A DNA stretch of 64,000 bases, taken from the NCBI RefSeq assembly GCF_000012365.1, contig NC_007650.1, positions 1,798,001 through 1,862,000 on the forward strand. The letters are read 5' to 3'. The translations under genes were made by a program, and so were the position numbers. The notes beneath the pieces were generated by a model. That model made no database searches, was not told the origin of the DNA, and saw only the letters and a program-made list of their open reading frames with translations. Positions 42,199-50,541 of this stretch are shown here, one piece after another (the first letter of the stretch is position 1; every line of letters begins with the position of its first letter). This stretch comes from Burkholderia thailandensis E264 (GTDB taxonomy: Bacteria; Pseudomonadota; Gammaproteobacteria; Burkholderiales; Burkholderiaceae).

Positions 42199-42693
42199 AT
42201 GTATTCGATCATTCTTGTCGCGCTCGACGGCAGCGAAACTGCGTCGCATGCGCTCGACGCGGCGCTGCAACTCGCCGTCGATACGGGCGCGCGGCTCGTG
42301 CCCGTCTATGTCGTCGACATGCCGGTGTTCGCGTTCGACACGCCGGGCTACGACCCGTCGATCCTCATCGACGCGTTTCGCGAGGAAGGCCGGCGCGTGC
42401 TCGACGACGCGCAAGCCCGGATGACGCGGCGCGGCGTGGCCGGCGCGCCGCGGCTCGTCGAGGTCGAGCCGCCGGGCGAGGACATCGCCGAGCGCCTCGA
42501 GCGCGCGGCGCGCGAGATCGGCGCGAGTCTGATCGTGATGGGCACGCACGGCCGGCGCGGCGTTCGCCGGCTGATGCTCGGCAGCGTCGCCGAACGGCTG
42601 CTGCGGCACGCCCGCTGCCCGGTGCTGATGATTCCGGCACGCAGCGCGCCGGCCGCCGACGCGAACGCCACTCATCCGACGGAGACTGCGTGA
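42199..42693 (+). CDS. Universal stress protein, single domain
   Basis: A 164-residue UspA with the complete ATP-binding motif G-2x-G-9x-G(S/T) in MGTHGRRGVRRLMLGSVAER, starting MYSIILVALDGSETASHALD. The last ~12 residues are a variable tail. It overlaps the next usp gene by one base (TGATG), so the two are coupled. It is 170 bp behind the first usp gene. Confidence 0.93.
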   Translation: MYSIILVALDGSETASHALDAALQLAVDTGARLVPVYVVDMPVFAFDTPGYDPSILIDAFREEGRRVLDDAQARMTRRGVAGAPRLVEVEPPGEDIAERLERAAREIGASLIVMGTHGRRGVRRLMLGSVAERLLRHARCPVLMIPARSAPAADANATHPTETA

Positions 42694-43529
42694 TGAAATT
42701 CAAGACTTTGCTCGTCCATGTCGACGACAGCCGCCAGAGCGATGCTCGCACCGAGTTCGCGCTCGATCTCGCGCGGCGCTGGGACGCACACGTGATCGGC
42801 CTGTACGTCGTATGCCAGGACCTGATGCGACCGCTCTTTCGCCGCGACGAGAGCCTGCGCCTCGCGGCCAACGAGGCGCAGCACGCCGAGAGGTGCAACG
42901 CCGCGCAGGCGCGCTTCACCGCCGCCGGCGGGCGCGCGGGCGTCAACTTCGAGTGGCGCGCGCCCGCCGGGCCGCCCATCGACGTCGCGACGCTGCACGC
43001 GCGCCATGCGGACCTCGTCGTGCTCGGCCAGCCCGATCCGGACGACGCCGCCGCGTACATCGAGCCGCATTTCGTCGACGACGTCGTGATGAGCGGCGGC
43101 GTGCCGGCGATCGTGCTGCCGTTCACGGGCGCGATGCGCACGTTCGGCGAAAACGTGCTCATCGCGTGGGACGGCAGCCGCGAGGCGGCGCGCGCGGTTA
43201 CGGACGCGCTGCCGCTGCTCAAGCGCGCGCGCTTCGTGACCGTCGAAAGCGTGCTGCGCCGCCGCACGACGGGCGCCGATCTCGCGCCCGCGGGCATCGA
43301 CATCGCCGCGTATCTCGGCCGGCACGGCATCCAGGCATCGTTCTCGACGTCGGCGCACGTGCCGGGCGTCGAGACGGGCGCCGCGCTTTTGAACCGCGCG
43401 GCCGACCTGCACACGGACCTGCTCGTGCTGGGCGCCTACGGCCATACCCGCGCGCGCGAACGCGTGCTGGGCGGCGTGACCCGGACGATGCTCGAAGCGA
43501 TGACGGTGCCGGTGCTGCTGTCGCATTGA
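42693..43529 (+). CDS. Tandem-domain universal stress protein
   Basis: A 278-residue protein built like the 41189-42028 product: first domain KTLLVHVDDSRQSDARTEFA, second domain VLIAWDGSREAARAVTDALP and GAYGHTRARERVLGGVTRTM, ending MTVPVLLSH. The resemblance in the DLVVLGQPDPDD and VMSGGVPAIVLPF segments shows the two arose by duplication. A strong terminator follows (43646-43673). Confidence 0.92.
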   Translation: MKFKTLLVHVDDSRQSDARTEFALDLARRWDAHVIGLYVVCQDLMRPLFRRDESLRLAANEAQHAERCNAAQARFTAAGGRAGVNFEWRAPAGPPIDVATLHARHADLVVLGQPDPDDAAAYIEPHFVDDVVMSGGVPAIVLPFTGAMRTFGENVLIAWDGSREAARAVTDALPLLKRARFVTVESVLRRRTTGADLAPAGIDIAAYLGRHGIQASFSTSAHVPGVETGAALLNRAADLHTDLLVLGAYGHTRARERVLGGVTRTMLEAMTVPVLLSH

Positions 43530-43873
43530 GCGGCGCCGCGGCGCCCGGAACCGGTGCCGGCATATTCGCTCCCCGAGCCTCGGGCCCGGCGCATTCGCAC
43601 CCGTGCCGGCTCGGACCGCGTGTGCCCAACGCGAGTGCCCAACGCAAAAGGCGCTCGGAAACGAGCGCCTTTTCTTGGTTCCCGCGCGGTGAACCGTGCG
43701 CGCCGATTGCGCAACGGTCGCCCCGCCGGCCGGCCGGCGGCGATCGCGGCCGCGGCCTCGCGACGTCAGGGCTTGGCCGCCTCGCGTTCCCTGCACGTCG
43801 CCGATTACGATTGCCGCGCCGCTTGCTGCAATGCGGCATGCGCTCCCCCGTGCGCGTTACGCCGCATACCGAG
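43530..43873. other. Intergenic, 344 bp, between convergent usp genes
   Basis: Holds a strong bidirectional terminator at 43646-43673. No gene is supported. Confidence 0.65.
43646..43673. terminator. Bidirectional rho-independent terminator
   Basis: AAAAGGCGCTCG-GAAA-CGAGCGCCTTTT: perfect 12-bp arms, a GNRA-type tetraloop and A/T tracts on both sides, between two convergent operons. Confidence 0.92.
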
Positions 43874-44332
43874 TCAGGCCGCGGATTCGTCGTGGCGGCG
43901 CAACAGCACGGGCCGATCCGCGATCCGCAGCAGCGATTCCGCAACGCTGCCGAGCAATAGCCGGCGTATGCCGTGGCGCCCGCGGGTGCCCATCACGATC
44001 AGGTCGGCATCGCACTCGGCGGCCGTGCGCATCAGCACCGCCGCGACGTCCTCGCCATACGAATCGATCGCGCGCACCGAGCCCTCGATGCGATGCTCCG
44101 CGAGCCGCGCCTTTGCGTCGGCGAGCACGCGGGTCGCGATGTCGGTCGCCGTGCCGTCGTCGTCCTGCGGCTCGATGTACGCGGCGTCGACGTCGACGAG
44201 CTGCGGCTTGTGCTCGACGACGCACACGGCCGTCACCGTCGCGCCGAACGTCTCGGCGATCTTGATCGCTTCGTCGAGCGCGACGCTCGCGCTGCGGCTG
44301 CCGTCAAGCGCCGCGAAGACTCTCTTGTACAT
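43874..44332 (-). CDS. Universal stress protein, single domain
   Basis: A 152-residue UspA starting MYKRVFAALDGSRSASVALD, with the ATP loop MGTRGRHGIRRLLLGSVAES. Ribosome site GGAGG lies before the ATG. An FNR/ANR box is centred 89 bp upstream (44415-44428). An acidic loop (YIEPQDDDGTATD) is distinctive. Confidence 0.93.
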   Translation of the reverse strand: MYKRVFAALDGSRSASVALDEAIKIAETFGATVTAVCVVEHKPQLVDVDAAYIEPQDDDGTATDIATRVLADAKARLAEHRIEGSVRAIDSYGEDVAAVLMRTAAECDADLIVMGTRGRHGIRRLLLGSVAESLLRIADRPVLLRRHDESAA

Positions 44333-44882
44333 GGTCGACACCTCCGGAAAACACCGTTCGATCGCGTGCGAGCACGCCCTGCCGAGAGTCTCGCGCGACG
44401 CGCACGGCCCGCCGTTGACGAGGATCAAGCGTGCGCTCGGGCAGCGCGCCGCGGATGCGGCGCCGCCGCATGCGCCGCACGTCCCGCTTTCGATCCCATT
44501 AGCCAAAAACAGCCAAATCGAGCACAATTTCATCTCAATATTGATGATAAGAGGCTGCAGCCCGCTTGCGGGGCGTCCGTGCGTTCGGGGCGCCGCGCGG
44601 CCGCCCGCCTCGACCGGGGAGCAAAACCTTGACGAGCGCTCTGACGACGGTTCGCAACGAACGCGTGCACACCACGCCATGCGCCGGCGCGCCCGCGCGG
44701 GCGTGCACCGCCGCGGCCATGCCCGCCGGCACGCACGGCGCCGGTTCGCCCGGACGCGCGCCGGCCGCATCCGTCCGTCCGCACGGCTCGCGGCCGCGCA
44801 ACGGCCCGGCGCGGTCCGCGACGCGCGACGCCCGCCGGTCGGCTCCCCCGATGCAATCGACTCGACAGGAAGATTCCCCCTC
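44333..44882. other. Divergent regulatory region, 550 bp, between usp and response regulator
   Basis: Contains the FNR/ANR box at 44415-44428 and an AT-rich stretch around 44503-44553 with the 10-bp palindrome TCAATATTGA (44535-44544), which probably includes the response-regulator promoter. No gene is supported. Confidence 0.6.
44415..44428. promoter_or_regulatory. FNR/ANR-type box TTGACGAGGATCAA
   Basis: TTGAC-N4-ATCAA centred 89 bp upstream of the usp gene at 44332. Same spacing class as the other boxes in this locus. Confidence 0.75.
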
Positions 44883-45530
44883 ATGATCAAGGTTCTGATT
44901 GCCGACGACCACGCGCTCGTGCGCGACGGCCTACGCCATATCCTGCAGAATGCGGCCGGCTACGAAGTCGCCGGCGAAGCCTTCGACAGCGCGACGACGA
45001 TCGCGCTCGTGCGCTCGACGCCCGCGCAAGTGCTCGTGCTCGACCTGTCGATGCCGGGCCGCAACGGCGTCGAGCTGATCAAGCAGATCAAGGAAGAGAA
45101 GCCCTCGCTGCGGATTCTGGTGCTGACGATGCACGCGGAGCAGCAGTACGCGGTGCGCGCGTTCCGCGCGGGCGCGTCCGGCTATCTGACGAAGGAAAGC
45201 GCGAGCTCGGAGCTCGTCGGCGCGGTGACGAAGGTCGCCTCGGGCGGCGTCTACGTCAGCCTCGCGATGGCCGAGCGCTTCGCGCAGAGCCTGAACGAGC
45301 CGGCGGAGACGCTGCCGCACCACCGGCTGTCGGATCGCGAGTTCGACGTGTTCCGCCGCATCGCGTCCGGCCAGACGCTCACGCAGATCGCCGACGAGCT
45401 GTGCGTCAGCGCGAAGACGGTCAGCACGTACAAGACGCGGATTCTCGAGAAGATGCAGATGCCGCACGAAGCGGCGCTCGTGCGCTACGCGTTGCGGCAC
45501 AAGCTGATCGACGATCCGGACGAGGATTGA
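44883..45530 (+). CDS. NarL/FixJ-family response regulator, orphan
   Basis: A 215-residue response regulator. The receiver has the acidic pair in MIKVLIADDHALVRDG, phosphoacceptor D54 in VLVLDLSMPGRNG and the conserved Lys in GYLTKES. The output domain is LuxR-type: LSDREFDVFRRIASGQTLTQ, then LCVSAKTVSTYKTRILEKM. No histidine kinase is encoded nearby, so its partner lies elsewhere. It probably tunes the stress locus around it. Confidence 0.93.
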   Translation: MIKVLIADDHALVRDGLRHILQNAAGYEVAGEAFDSATTIALVRSTPAQVLVLDLSMPGRNGVELIKQIKEEKPSLRILVLTMHAEQQYAVRAFRAGASGYLTKESASSELVGAVTKVASGGVYVSLAMAERFAQSLNEPAETLPHHRLSDREFDVFRRIASGQTLTQIADELCVSAKTVSTYKTRILEKMQMPHEAALVRYALRHKLIDDPDED

Positions 45531-45596
45531 CGCCCGCGACTTCCCGCTCGTGCTTCGATGCGCGATGCGGCCGGCGGGCCGCGCGGCGCTGCCGCG

Positions 45597-45833
45597 TTAC
45601 AAGTTGAATGCTTTCGACATCTTCAGCTCGATCCAGGTCATGCCGGCGCGCAGCCCCTCGATCATCGCGTCGCGCTCGGCCGGATACGTGCCGCCATGCC
45701 GGAACGCATGCCTGAACGCGCCGCCCGGCGTGCCGTGCATCACCTTGATGTCGCACACGTAACCGCCCTGCACAGGCGACGTCGTGACCTCGACCGTCCA
45801 GTCGCCATCCTTGATGTTGCCTGACAACGTCAT
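45597..45833 (-). CDS. Small conserved-type protein of unknown function
   Basis: A 78-residue protein: MTLSGNIKDGDWTVEVTTSP, a mid part with FRHAFRHGGTYPAERDAMIE and an end with GMTWIELKMSKAFNL. It looks like a compact alpha/beta domain with His-rich loop. No family recognised. It is 60 bp behind the DUF1488 gene on the same strand and should be cotranscribed from the box at 46264-46277. Its regular composition and ribosome-site context favour a real gene. Confidence 0.7.
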   Translation of the reverse strand: MTLSGNIKDGDWTVEVTTSPVQGGYVCDIKVMHGTPGGAFRHAFRHGGTYPAERDAMIEGLRAGMTWIELKMSKAFNL

Positions 45834-45893
45834 GTCGCTCTCCTGCCGGATCGGCCAACGCGGCGCCCTGCGACGCCGCCCGCCGCGCGGGCG

Positions 45894-46184
45894 CTACTCG
45901 TAAAGAAATCGAAAGAACCCGCTATGCAGCAGGACGGGCTTGCCGCCGATCTCGTCGAGCATCCGGCGCGCGGCATGCTCGATCTTGCCGCGATGCAGGT
46001 CGAACGCCGTGAGCAGATCGTCCTCCTTCAGCGAAGCCGCGCCGAAATGATCCTCGAGCGCCTCGGCCGTGATCGCGCATTGCACGTACTCGCCGTCGAC
46101 GAGCGCCGGAAACGCGACGACGAGATCGCGCGCGCAATACTCGGGCGGCGGATCCTGGGGAAACGAAATCTTCATGACAGGCAT
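45894..46184 (-). CDS. DUF1488-like protein
   Basis: A 96-residue protein starting MPVMKISFPQDPPPEYCARD, with LVVAFPALVDGEYVQCAITA and EALEDHFGA in the middle and the end HSGFFRFLYE. It resembles DUF1488 proteins in length and layout. Ribosome site AGGAG is well spaced. Its FNR/ANR box is centred 86 bp upstream. Function unknown; the location suggests low-oxygen induction. Confidence 0.78.
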   Translation of the reverse strand: MPVMKISFPQDPPPEYCARDLVVAFPALVDGEYVQCAITAEALEDHFGAASLKEDDLLTAFDLHRGKIEHAARRMLDEIGGKPVLLHSGFFRFLYE

Positions 46185-46263
46185 GACAATCTCCTGTAGC
46201 CACTGCCGGCCCGCGCAGCGGGCCCATCGGTGCTTCAGCATAGAGCCGGACCGGGCCGCGCGC

Positions 46264-46277
46264 TTGACCCACGTCAA
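46264..46277. promoter_or_regulatory. FNR/ANR-type box TTGACCCACGTCAA
   Basis: TTGAC-N4-GTCAA, perfectly dyad-symmetric in its half-sites, centred 86 bp before the DUF1488-like start. Confidence 0.75.
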
Positions 46278-46298
46278 CCGGCCGCGCGCGGCACGCGA

Positions 46299-46312
46299 TT
46301 GATCTGCGTCAA
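46299..46312. promoter_or_regulatory. FNR/ANR-type box TTGATCTGCGTCAA
   Basis: TTGAT-N4-GTCAA centred 100 bp before the 46406 gene. It differs by one base from the box at 41091-41104. Confidence 0.75.
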
Positions 46313-46405
46313 CGCGCCGGCAGGCGACCGGGCGATGATCGTTTCGTCGCGCGGCCCGGCACGCGCCCGTGCCGGCCATCGCGCGCATCGAACGATGGGC
46401 GAACC

Positions 46406-46861
46406 ATGACACTGAAAGCGAATCTCGAAGGTGCGCGCGACACCTATCGCCTCTGCTTCGTACGCAATCCGTGGGCCTACTTCACGTGCCTGCCGCTCGA
46501 CCGCCAGTGCGGCGACCGCTGGAGCGAGGCGCCTTACGAACTGTACGCCGGCCCGCCCTACGGCGACAGCCCGGACCAGATCCTGCGCGTCGCGTTCGAC
46601 GGTCCGCTGCTGCCTCCCGAGGCCGGACGCGGGGGGCTCACGTGCAGCGTCGTCGACATCAACGAAGGTCTCGCACCGTGGCTTCGGACCGAAAGCTACT
46701 TCGGCGGCGAGCCGCTCGCGGTTGCCGCGGGCGCGACGCTCGGCACGTTCGTCGAGACGATCGAGAAAGCAGGCGGCATGGTGTTCATTCCGCTCACATG
46801 GGGCGCATTGCCGGACGCCGACAAGCGCGCGCATGCGGCCGCGATGGCGGCGGCGAGCTGA
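46406..46861 (+). CDS. Hypothetical protein in the low-oxygen locus
   Basis: A 151-residue soluble protein: MTLKANLEGARDTYRLCFVR, FTCLPLDRQCGDRWSEAPYE, then PDQILRVAFDGPLLPPEAG, a SVVDINEGLAPWLRTESYFG stretch and GGMVFIPLTWGALPDADKR. It has two or three Cys but no known motif. It is divergent from the DUF1488-like gene with an FNR/ANR box on each side of the gap. Function unknown; coordinate expression with stress proteins is inferred. Confidence 0.75.
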   Translation: MTLKANLEGARDTYRLCFVRNPWAYFTCLPLDRQCGDRWSEAPYELYAGPPYGDSPDQILRVAFDGPLLPPEAGRGGLTCSVVDINEGLAPWLRTESYFGGEPLAVAAGATLGTFVETIEKAGGMVFIPLTWGALPDADKRAHAAAMAAAS

Positions 46862-47098
46862 ACGAGACGGGGGCGCATTCGGGACGTTCGGCACATCCGG
46901 CGCGGCCGGAATGCGCCGGGCAACGTCGCCGACGGAGCGTCAGCCCGCCATCGTGAGCCCGGACGACCGCGAATGGGCATGGCCATCGCGCCGCTTTTGC
47001 GGCGAAGCGTCGTGCGCGCACGCAACGCGGATGCCCGATCGGCCGCCCCGTCCGCGAGCGCGCTTGCCGACCGACGCGGCTCGCGCGCGGCGACGTCG

Positions 47099-47287
47099 TC
47101 AGCGCTCGTCCTTCGCCGTCGGATTGAGCAGCACGACGAACGCGGCGACGCCGACCGACAGCGCGATCACGCCATAGAGAAACTCGGCGTTGCTGTCGAA
47201 CAGCAGGCCGCGAACGGCCTCCATCATCCCCGCGAGCGAAATGAACACGGCGATGGTCGCGAGAACGACCCGATATTTGCGCACCAT
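47099..47287 (-). CDS. Small two-helix membrane protein
   Basis: A 62-residue protein with helices VVLATIAVFISLAGMMEAV and FLYGVIALSVGVAAFVVLL and a basic N-terminus (MVRKYR), ending NPTAKDER. Ribosome site CAGGAGAC. An FNR/ANR box is centred 140 bp upstream (47421-47434). No family recognised; a subunit or regulator of a membrane complex is one possibility. Confidence 0.75.
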   Translation of the reverse strand: MVRKYRVVLATIAVFISLAGMMEAVRGLLFDSNAEFLYGVIALSVGVAAFVVLLNPTAKDER

Positions 47288-47638
47288 GACGGTCTCCTGG
47301 CCTTCGTGTGTGCGGCCGCCATCCGATGTCGACGCCGCGCGCCGGCGTCGTCACGCGCGATCGACGCTCGTGCTTCCCGTCCAGCCTTTCGGTATGATCG
47401 CCCGTCGCGCGAGCGCGGCCTTGACCTGAGTCAAGCGCCGTCCGCCCGCGCGAACGCGCGGGCAAACGTACCGGCGCCACATGGAAGTGCGCTTGCGCAC
47501 GCGCAAAAAGCCGAAAGCGCCGCTGTACAATGCTCGGGCATCATCGCCGCGCCGCGCCCGCGCAACGGGCACGGCCGACGCAATCGCAGGCGCCGCGCGC
47601 GTTGCGTCGAACGGCAACCGTAGCCTCGTGGGAGATTC
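47288..47638. other. Divergent regulatory region, 351 bp
   Basis: Between the small membrane protein and the XRE-cupin gene. It holds the FNR/ANR box at 47421-47434; nothing else recognised. Confidence 0.6.
47421..47434. promoter_or_regulatory. FNR/ANR-type box TTGACCTGAGTCAA
   Basis: TTGAC-N4-GTCAA; identical in spacer to the box at 41091-41104. It is nearer to the 47287 membrane-protein start than to the 47639 gene, and is the rightmost such box in the window. Confidence 0.75.
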
Positions 47639-48388
47639 ATGGATTCGGACATCATGCATATCGGCGGACGCATCCGCCGCCTGCGCCGAGAGCTGAAAAA
47701 AACGCTGCTCGAGGTCGCCACCGAGGCACACCTGTCGGTCGGATTCCTGTCGCAAGTCGAGCGCAACCTGACCGGCATTTCGATTTCTTCGCTCGTCAAC
47801 GTCGCCAAAGCGCTGCGCGCGCCGCTCAGCGCGCTCATCGACCAGCCCCGCCAGGATCAGCCGGATTCGCACGAGGGCAGCCGCGAGTCGTACTCGATTC
47901 GTCCGACGCAGCAGCGCTACGAGCGCCTGTCGACGACCTTCCCGGGCAGCCAGCTCAACGCGGTCAAGGTGTCGATGATGGAGGGCTATTCGTCCGAATG
48001 GGTCGCGCATGCCGGCGACGAATTCGTGTTCGTGCTGTCGGGGCAGGTTCGCTACACGGTCGGCAAGCAGGACTATCCGCTCGGCCCAGGCGATTCGCTG
48101 CACTTTAATGCGCACGAGCGGCATCGCGTCGTGAACGTGGGCAGCGAGCCCGTCGAGCTGATCGCGGTCGGCACGCTGCCGCTCTTCGGCGACGGGCAGC
48201 CCGCGTTTCCGTCGCTGCCGGGCGAGCAGAAGCCGCCGCGCACGCGCGCCGCGCGCAACCAGGCCGAGCTTCCCCCGGCGGAGCCGCCTTCGGCGCAAAC
48301 GGCCGGGCGGCGCAAGAAAGCGCCCGTCGCGCGCGCGGCCGCGACGAACGACGCCGCGCGCCGAGCCGCGAAAAAACCCCCACGCTGA
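47639..48388 (+). CDS. XRE-family regulator with cupin sensor domain
   Basis: A 249-residue protein. N-terminal HTH: IGGRIRRLRRELKKTLLEVA and HLSVGFLSQVERNLTGISIS. Middle cupin domain: SSEWVAHAGDEFVFVLSGQV and LGPGDSLHFNAHERHRVVNV. This is the PuuR-like layout used to sense amines or amino acids. The last ~55 residues are a basic, Ala/Pro-rich tail (GRRKKAPVARAAATNDAARR), unusual for the family and perhaps a second DNA contact. It stands between the low-oxygen locus and a monooxygenase. Confidence 0.9.
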   Translation: MDSDIMHIGGRIRRLRRELKKTLLEVATEAHLSVGFLSQVERNLTGISISSLVNVAKALRAPLSALIDQPRQDQPDSHEGSRESYSIRPTQQRYERLSTTFPGSQLNAVKVSMMEGYSSEWVAHAGDEFVFVLSGQVRYTVGKQDYPLGPGDSLHFNAHERHRVVNVGSEPVELIAVGTLPLFGDGQPAFPSLPGEQKPPRTRAARNQAELPPAEPPSAQTAGRRKKAPVARAAATNDAARRAAKKPPR

Positions 48389-48961
48389 ATGCCGCGCTAG
48401 CGATGCCGGCGCGTCGGCCTCCATCGCGTGCCCCGCATGCGGACGCCGGCCTGGCGATGACGCGACCGCGTCGTGCGACGCACGCGCCCCGCCACCGCGC
48501 ATCCATTCAATCGGCGCACCCTCCAATCAAAAATAAATAAATAGATTGAATTTTCAATCATTCGAAACAAACAAATTCCCCATCGAAACGCCCTCCCAAT
48601 TTATTTCCAATCATATTTATTTGCATATTTTTTGCATCTTTAATACGATTTCGGGCGCGGCCGGCGAGCGCCCCCTGACCATGCATGCCTTTCGCAACGC
48701 ACGAGCGCGTGGCCGCCGCAGCATGCCGCCTCTCGCTCCCCAACGAGCATGACGCTCATCACGAATCGAATCGACAAAAGAGTCGCCAAAATTCGCGAAG
48801 CCCGATGATTTGGCGGCTCAAAATCCATGAATAAATCGACAGAAAAATCGAAGCGGCCATCCAACCCAATTCATAGACCAGCGTTGCAATTCGCCTGACC
48901 GGACCCATCCGGCGTCGGGACATGCCGTCGACGGCGATCACCGGAATAAAACGAACCCACT
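48389..48961. other. Intergenic, 573 bp, with an AT-rich island and dyads
   Basis: Bases ~48528-48650 are strikingly AT-rich for this genome and include GATTGAA-TT-TTCAATC (48544-48559). A second stem-loop, GAGTCGCCAAA/TTTGGCGGCTC with a G-T pair, spans 48780-48819. A weak membrane-like open frame on the minus strand (48759-48941) has no ribosome site and was not called. This is probably the regulatory region of the monooxygenase at 48962. Confidence 0.55.
48544..48559. promoter_or_regulatory. Dyad GATTGAA-TT-TTCAATC in the AT-rich island
   Basis: Seven-base perfect arms, two-base spacer, about 400 bp upstream of the monooxygenase and 155 bp past the XRE-cupin stop. The binder is unknown. 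Confidence 0.5.
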
Positions 48962-50128
48962 ATGAAAAACAACCAAGTCGATGTACTGATCAACGGCAGC
49001 GGCATTGCGGGCGTCGCGCTCGCGCACCTGCTCGGCACGCGGGGCCACGGCGTCACGGTGGTCGAGCGCGCGGCGTGCCACCGCGCGCAGAACGGCGCCG
49101 ATCTGCTGAAGCCTTCCGGCATCGGCGTCGTGCGCAAGATGGGGCTGCTCGACGATGTGATCGCTGCGGGCGGGCTCAGGCGCGACGCGATGAAGCTGTT
49201 CCACGACAAGGAGCTGATCGCCTCGCTCGACTACCGGACGTCGAGCGCGCTCGGCTTCTTCATCCTGATTCCGTGCGAGCAATTGCGCCGCTTGCTGCTC
49301 GCGAAGCTCGACGTCATGCCCAATGTGCGCTTGCGCTTCGAGACATCGATCGAGCGGATCGAACAGGACGCCGACGGCACGGTGACGTCCGTCGTGCTGA
49401 GCGACGGCGAGACCGTCGCGCCGAAAGCGCTCGTCGGCGCTGATGGCGCGCGCTCGATGATCCGCAGCGACGTGCTGCGCGTGCCTGCCGAGCGCGTGCC
49501 GTATGCAACGCCGATGGCGTTCGGCACGATCGCGCTCACCGACAGCGTGCGCGAGTGCAACAGGCTGTACGTCGATTCGAACCAGGGGCTCGCCTATTTC
49601 TATCCGATCGGCGACGAAGCAACGCGTCTCGTCGTCAGCTTTCCCGCCGACGACATGCAGGACTATCTCGCCGACGCGACGCGCGCGAAGCTGGTCGCGC
49701 GTCTGAGCGAATTCGTCGGCGACGAGAGCGCCGACGCGATGGCGGCGATCGGCGCGGGCACGGAATTTCCGTTGATTCCGCTTGGGCGAATGAATCTCGA
49801 TCGCTATCACAAGCGCAACGTCGTGGTGCTCGGCGACGCCGCGCACAGCATCCACCCGATCACGGGCCAGGGCATGAACCTCGCGATCGAGGATGCGGGA
49901 GAACTCGGCGAGTGCCTCGACCAGCACCTGAGCGGCCGGATCGCGCTCGCCGACGCGCTGGACCGATTCGAGCGCATCCGGCATCCCGTCAACGAAGCCG
50001 TGATCTCGTACGGTCACGCGCTCGCGACGACGTATCACGATCGCGCCGCGCTCGTCGCCAACTTCCGGTCGCAGTTGCAGACGAGCGGGCGCGACGCCGC
50101 GTTGCTCGGCACCGCCGCCGAGGCGTGA
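48962..50128 (+). CDS. FAD-dependent monooxygenase (UbiH/PHBH fold)
   Basis: A 388-residue group A flavoprotein. The FAD dinucleotide motif is VDVLINGSGIAGVALAHLLG; the DG motif is KALVGADGARSMIRSDVL; the GD motif is RNVVVLGDAAHSIHPITGQG followed by MNLAIEDAGELGECLD. There is no signal peptide. It hydroxylates an aromatic or quinone-like substrate using NAD(P)H and O2. No partner enzymes lie beside it, so the substrate is unknown. Confidence 0.92.
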   Translation: MKNNQVDVLINGSGIAGVALAHLLGTRGHGVTVVERAACHRAQNGADLLKPSGIGVVRKMGLLDDVIAAGGLRRDAMKLFHDKELIASLDYRTSSALGFFILIPCEQLRRLLLAKLDVMPNVRLRFETSIERIEQDADGTVTSVVLSDGETVAPKALVGADGARSMIRSDVLRVPAERVPYATPMAFGTIALTDSVRECNRLYVDSNQGLAYFYPIGDEATRLVVSFPADDMQDYLADATRAKLVARLSEFVGDESADAMAAIGAGTEFPLIPLGRMNLDRYHKRNVVVLGDAAHSIHPITGQGMNLAIEDAGELGECLDQHLSGRIALADALDRFERIRHPVNEAVISYGHALATTYHDRAALVANFRSQLQTSGRDAALLGTAAEA

Positions 50129-50541
50129 TCGCAATCGCTCCGTCAATCCGCGCGACTCGAAACGCGCGGCATTTCGCGACGCTGGCGGACGAAGCGGGAA
50201 TCGGTTCCCGCCCCGCCACGCGTTTCGGATTCGGATCGACGCGCAGCCGGAAGGCAGCAGCAGCAACAACAGCAGCGATGAAGCTGAAACGAGTTGTATC
50301 GACGGCCCGCGCGGGCACGCACGGCGGAAACGGGGCGCGGCCCCGCGCCCGGCGCGCCACACGATCGCGGATCGCCGCATGCGCGCGCAGCGCGCCGCGC
50401 ATGCCGTTCGCTCCTCGTTCCGCACACACATCGCAACATCCGATACGCGGCCGTTAACCCTCTCTTAAGCCGGATTTGCCAAGCTATAAAGACCGGCTGC
50501 GAGCACGTTCGCCCGCAGCGGAATCGACGGAGGTACGCATC
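50129..50541. other. Intergenic, 413 bp, with a short CAG/CAA run
   Basis: A simple run of GCA/ACA triplets lies at about 50257-50279. A TATAAA -10-like hexamer (50485-50490) lies 52 bp before the DUF4148 gene. No gene is supported. Confidence 0.55.

Noticed and set aside
48759..48941. 60-codon minus-strand frame with a membrane-like segment
   Set aside because: No ribosome site, no family and adjacent overlapping frames equally hydrophobic; it lies in the monooxygenase leader.
50257..50279. CAG/CAA triplet run
   Set aside because: Short and noncoding; insufficient to call a functional repeat.
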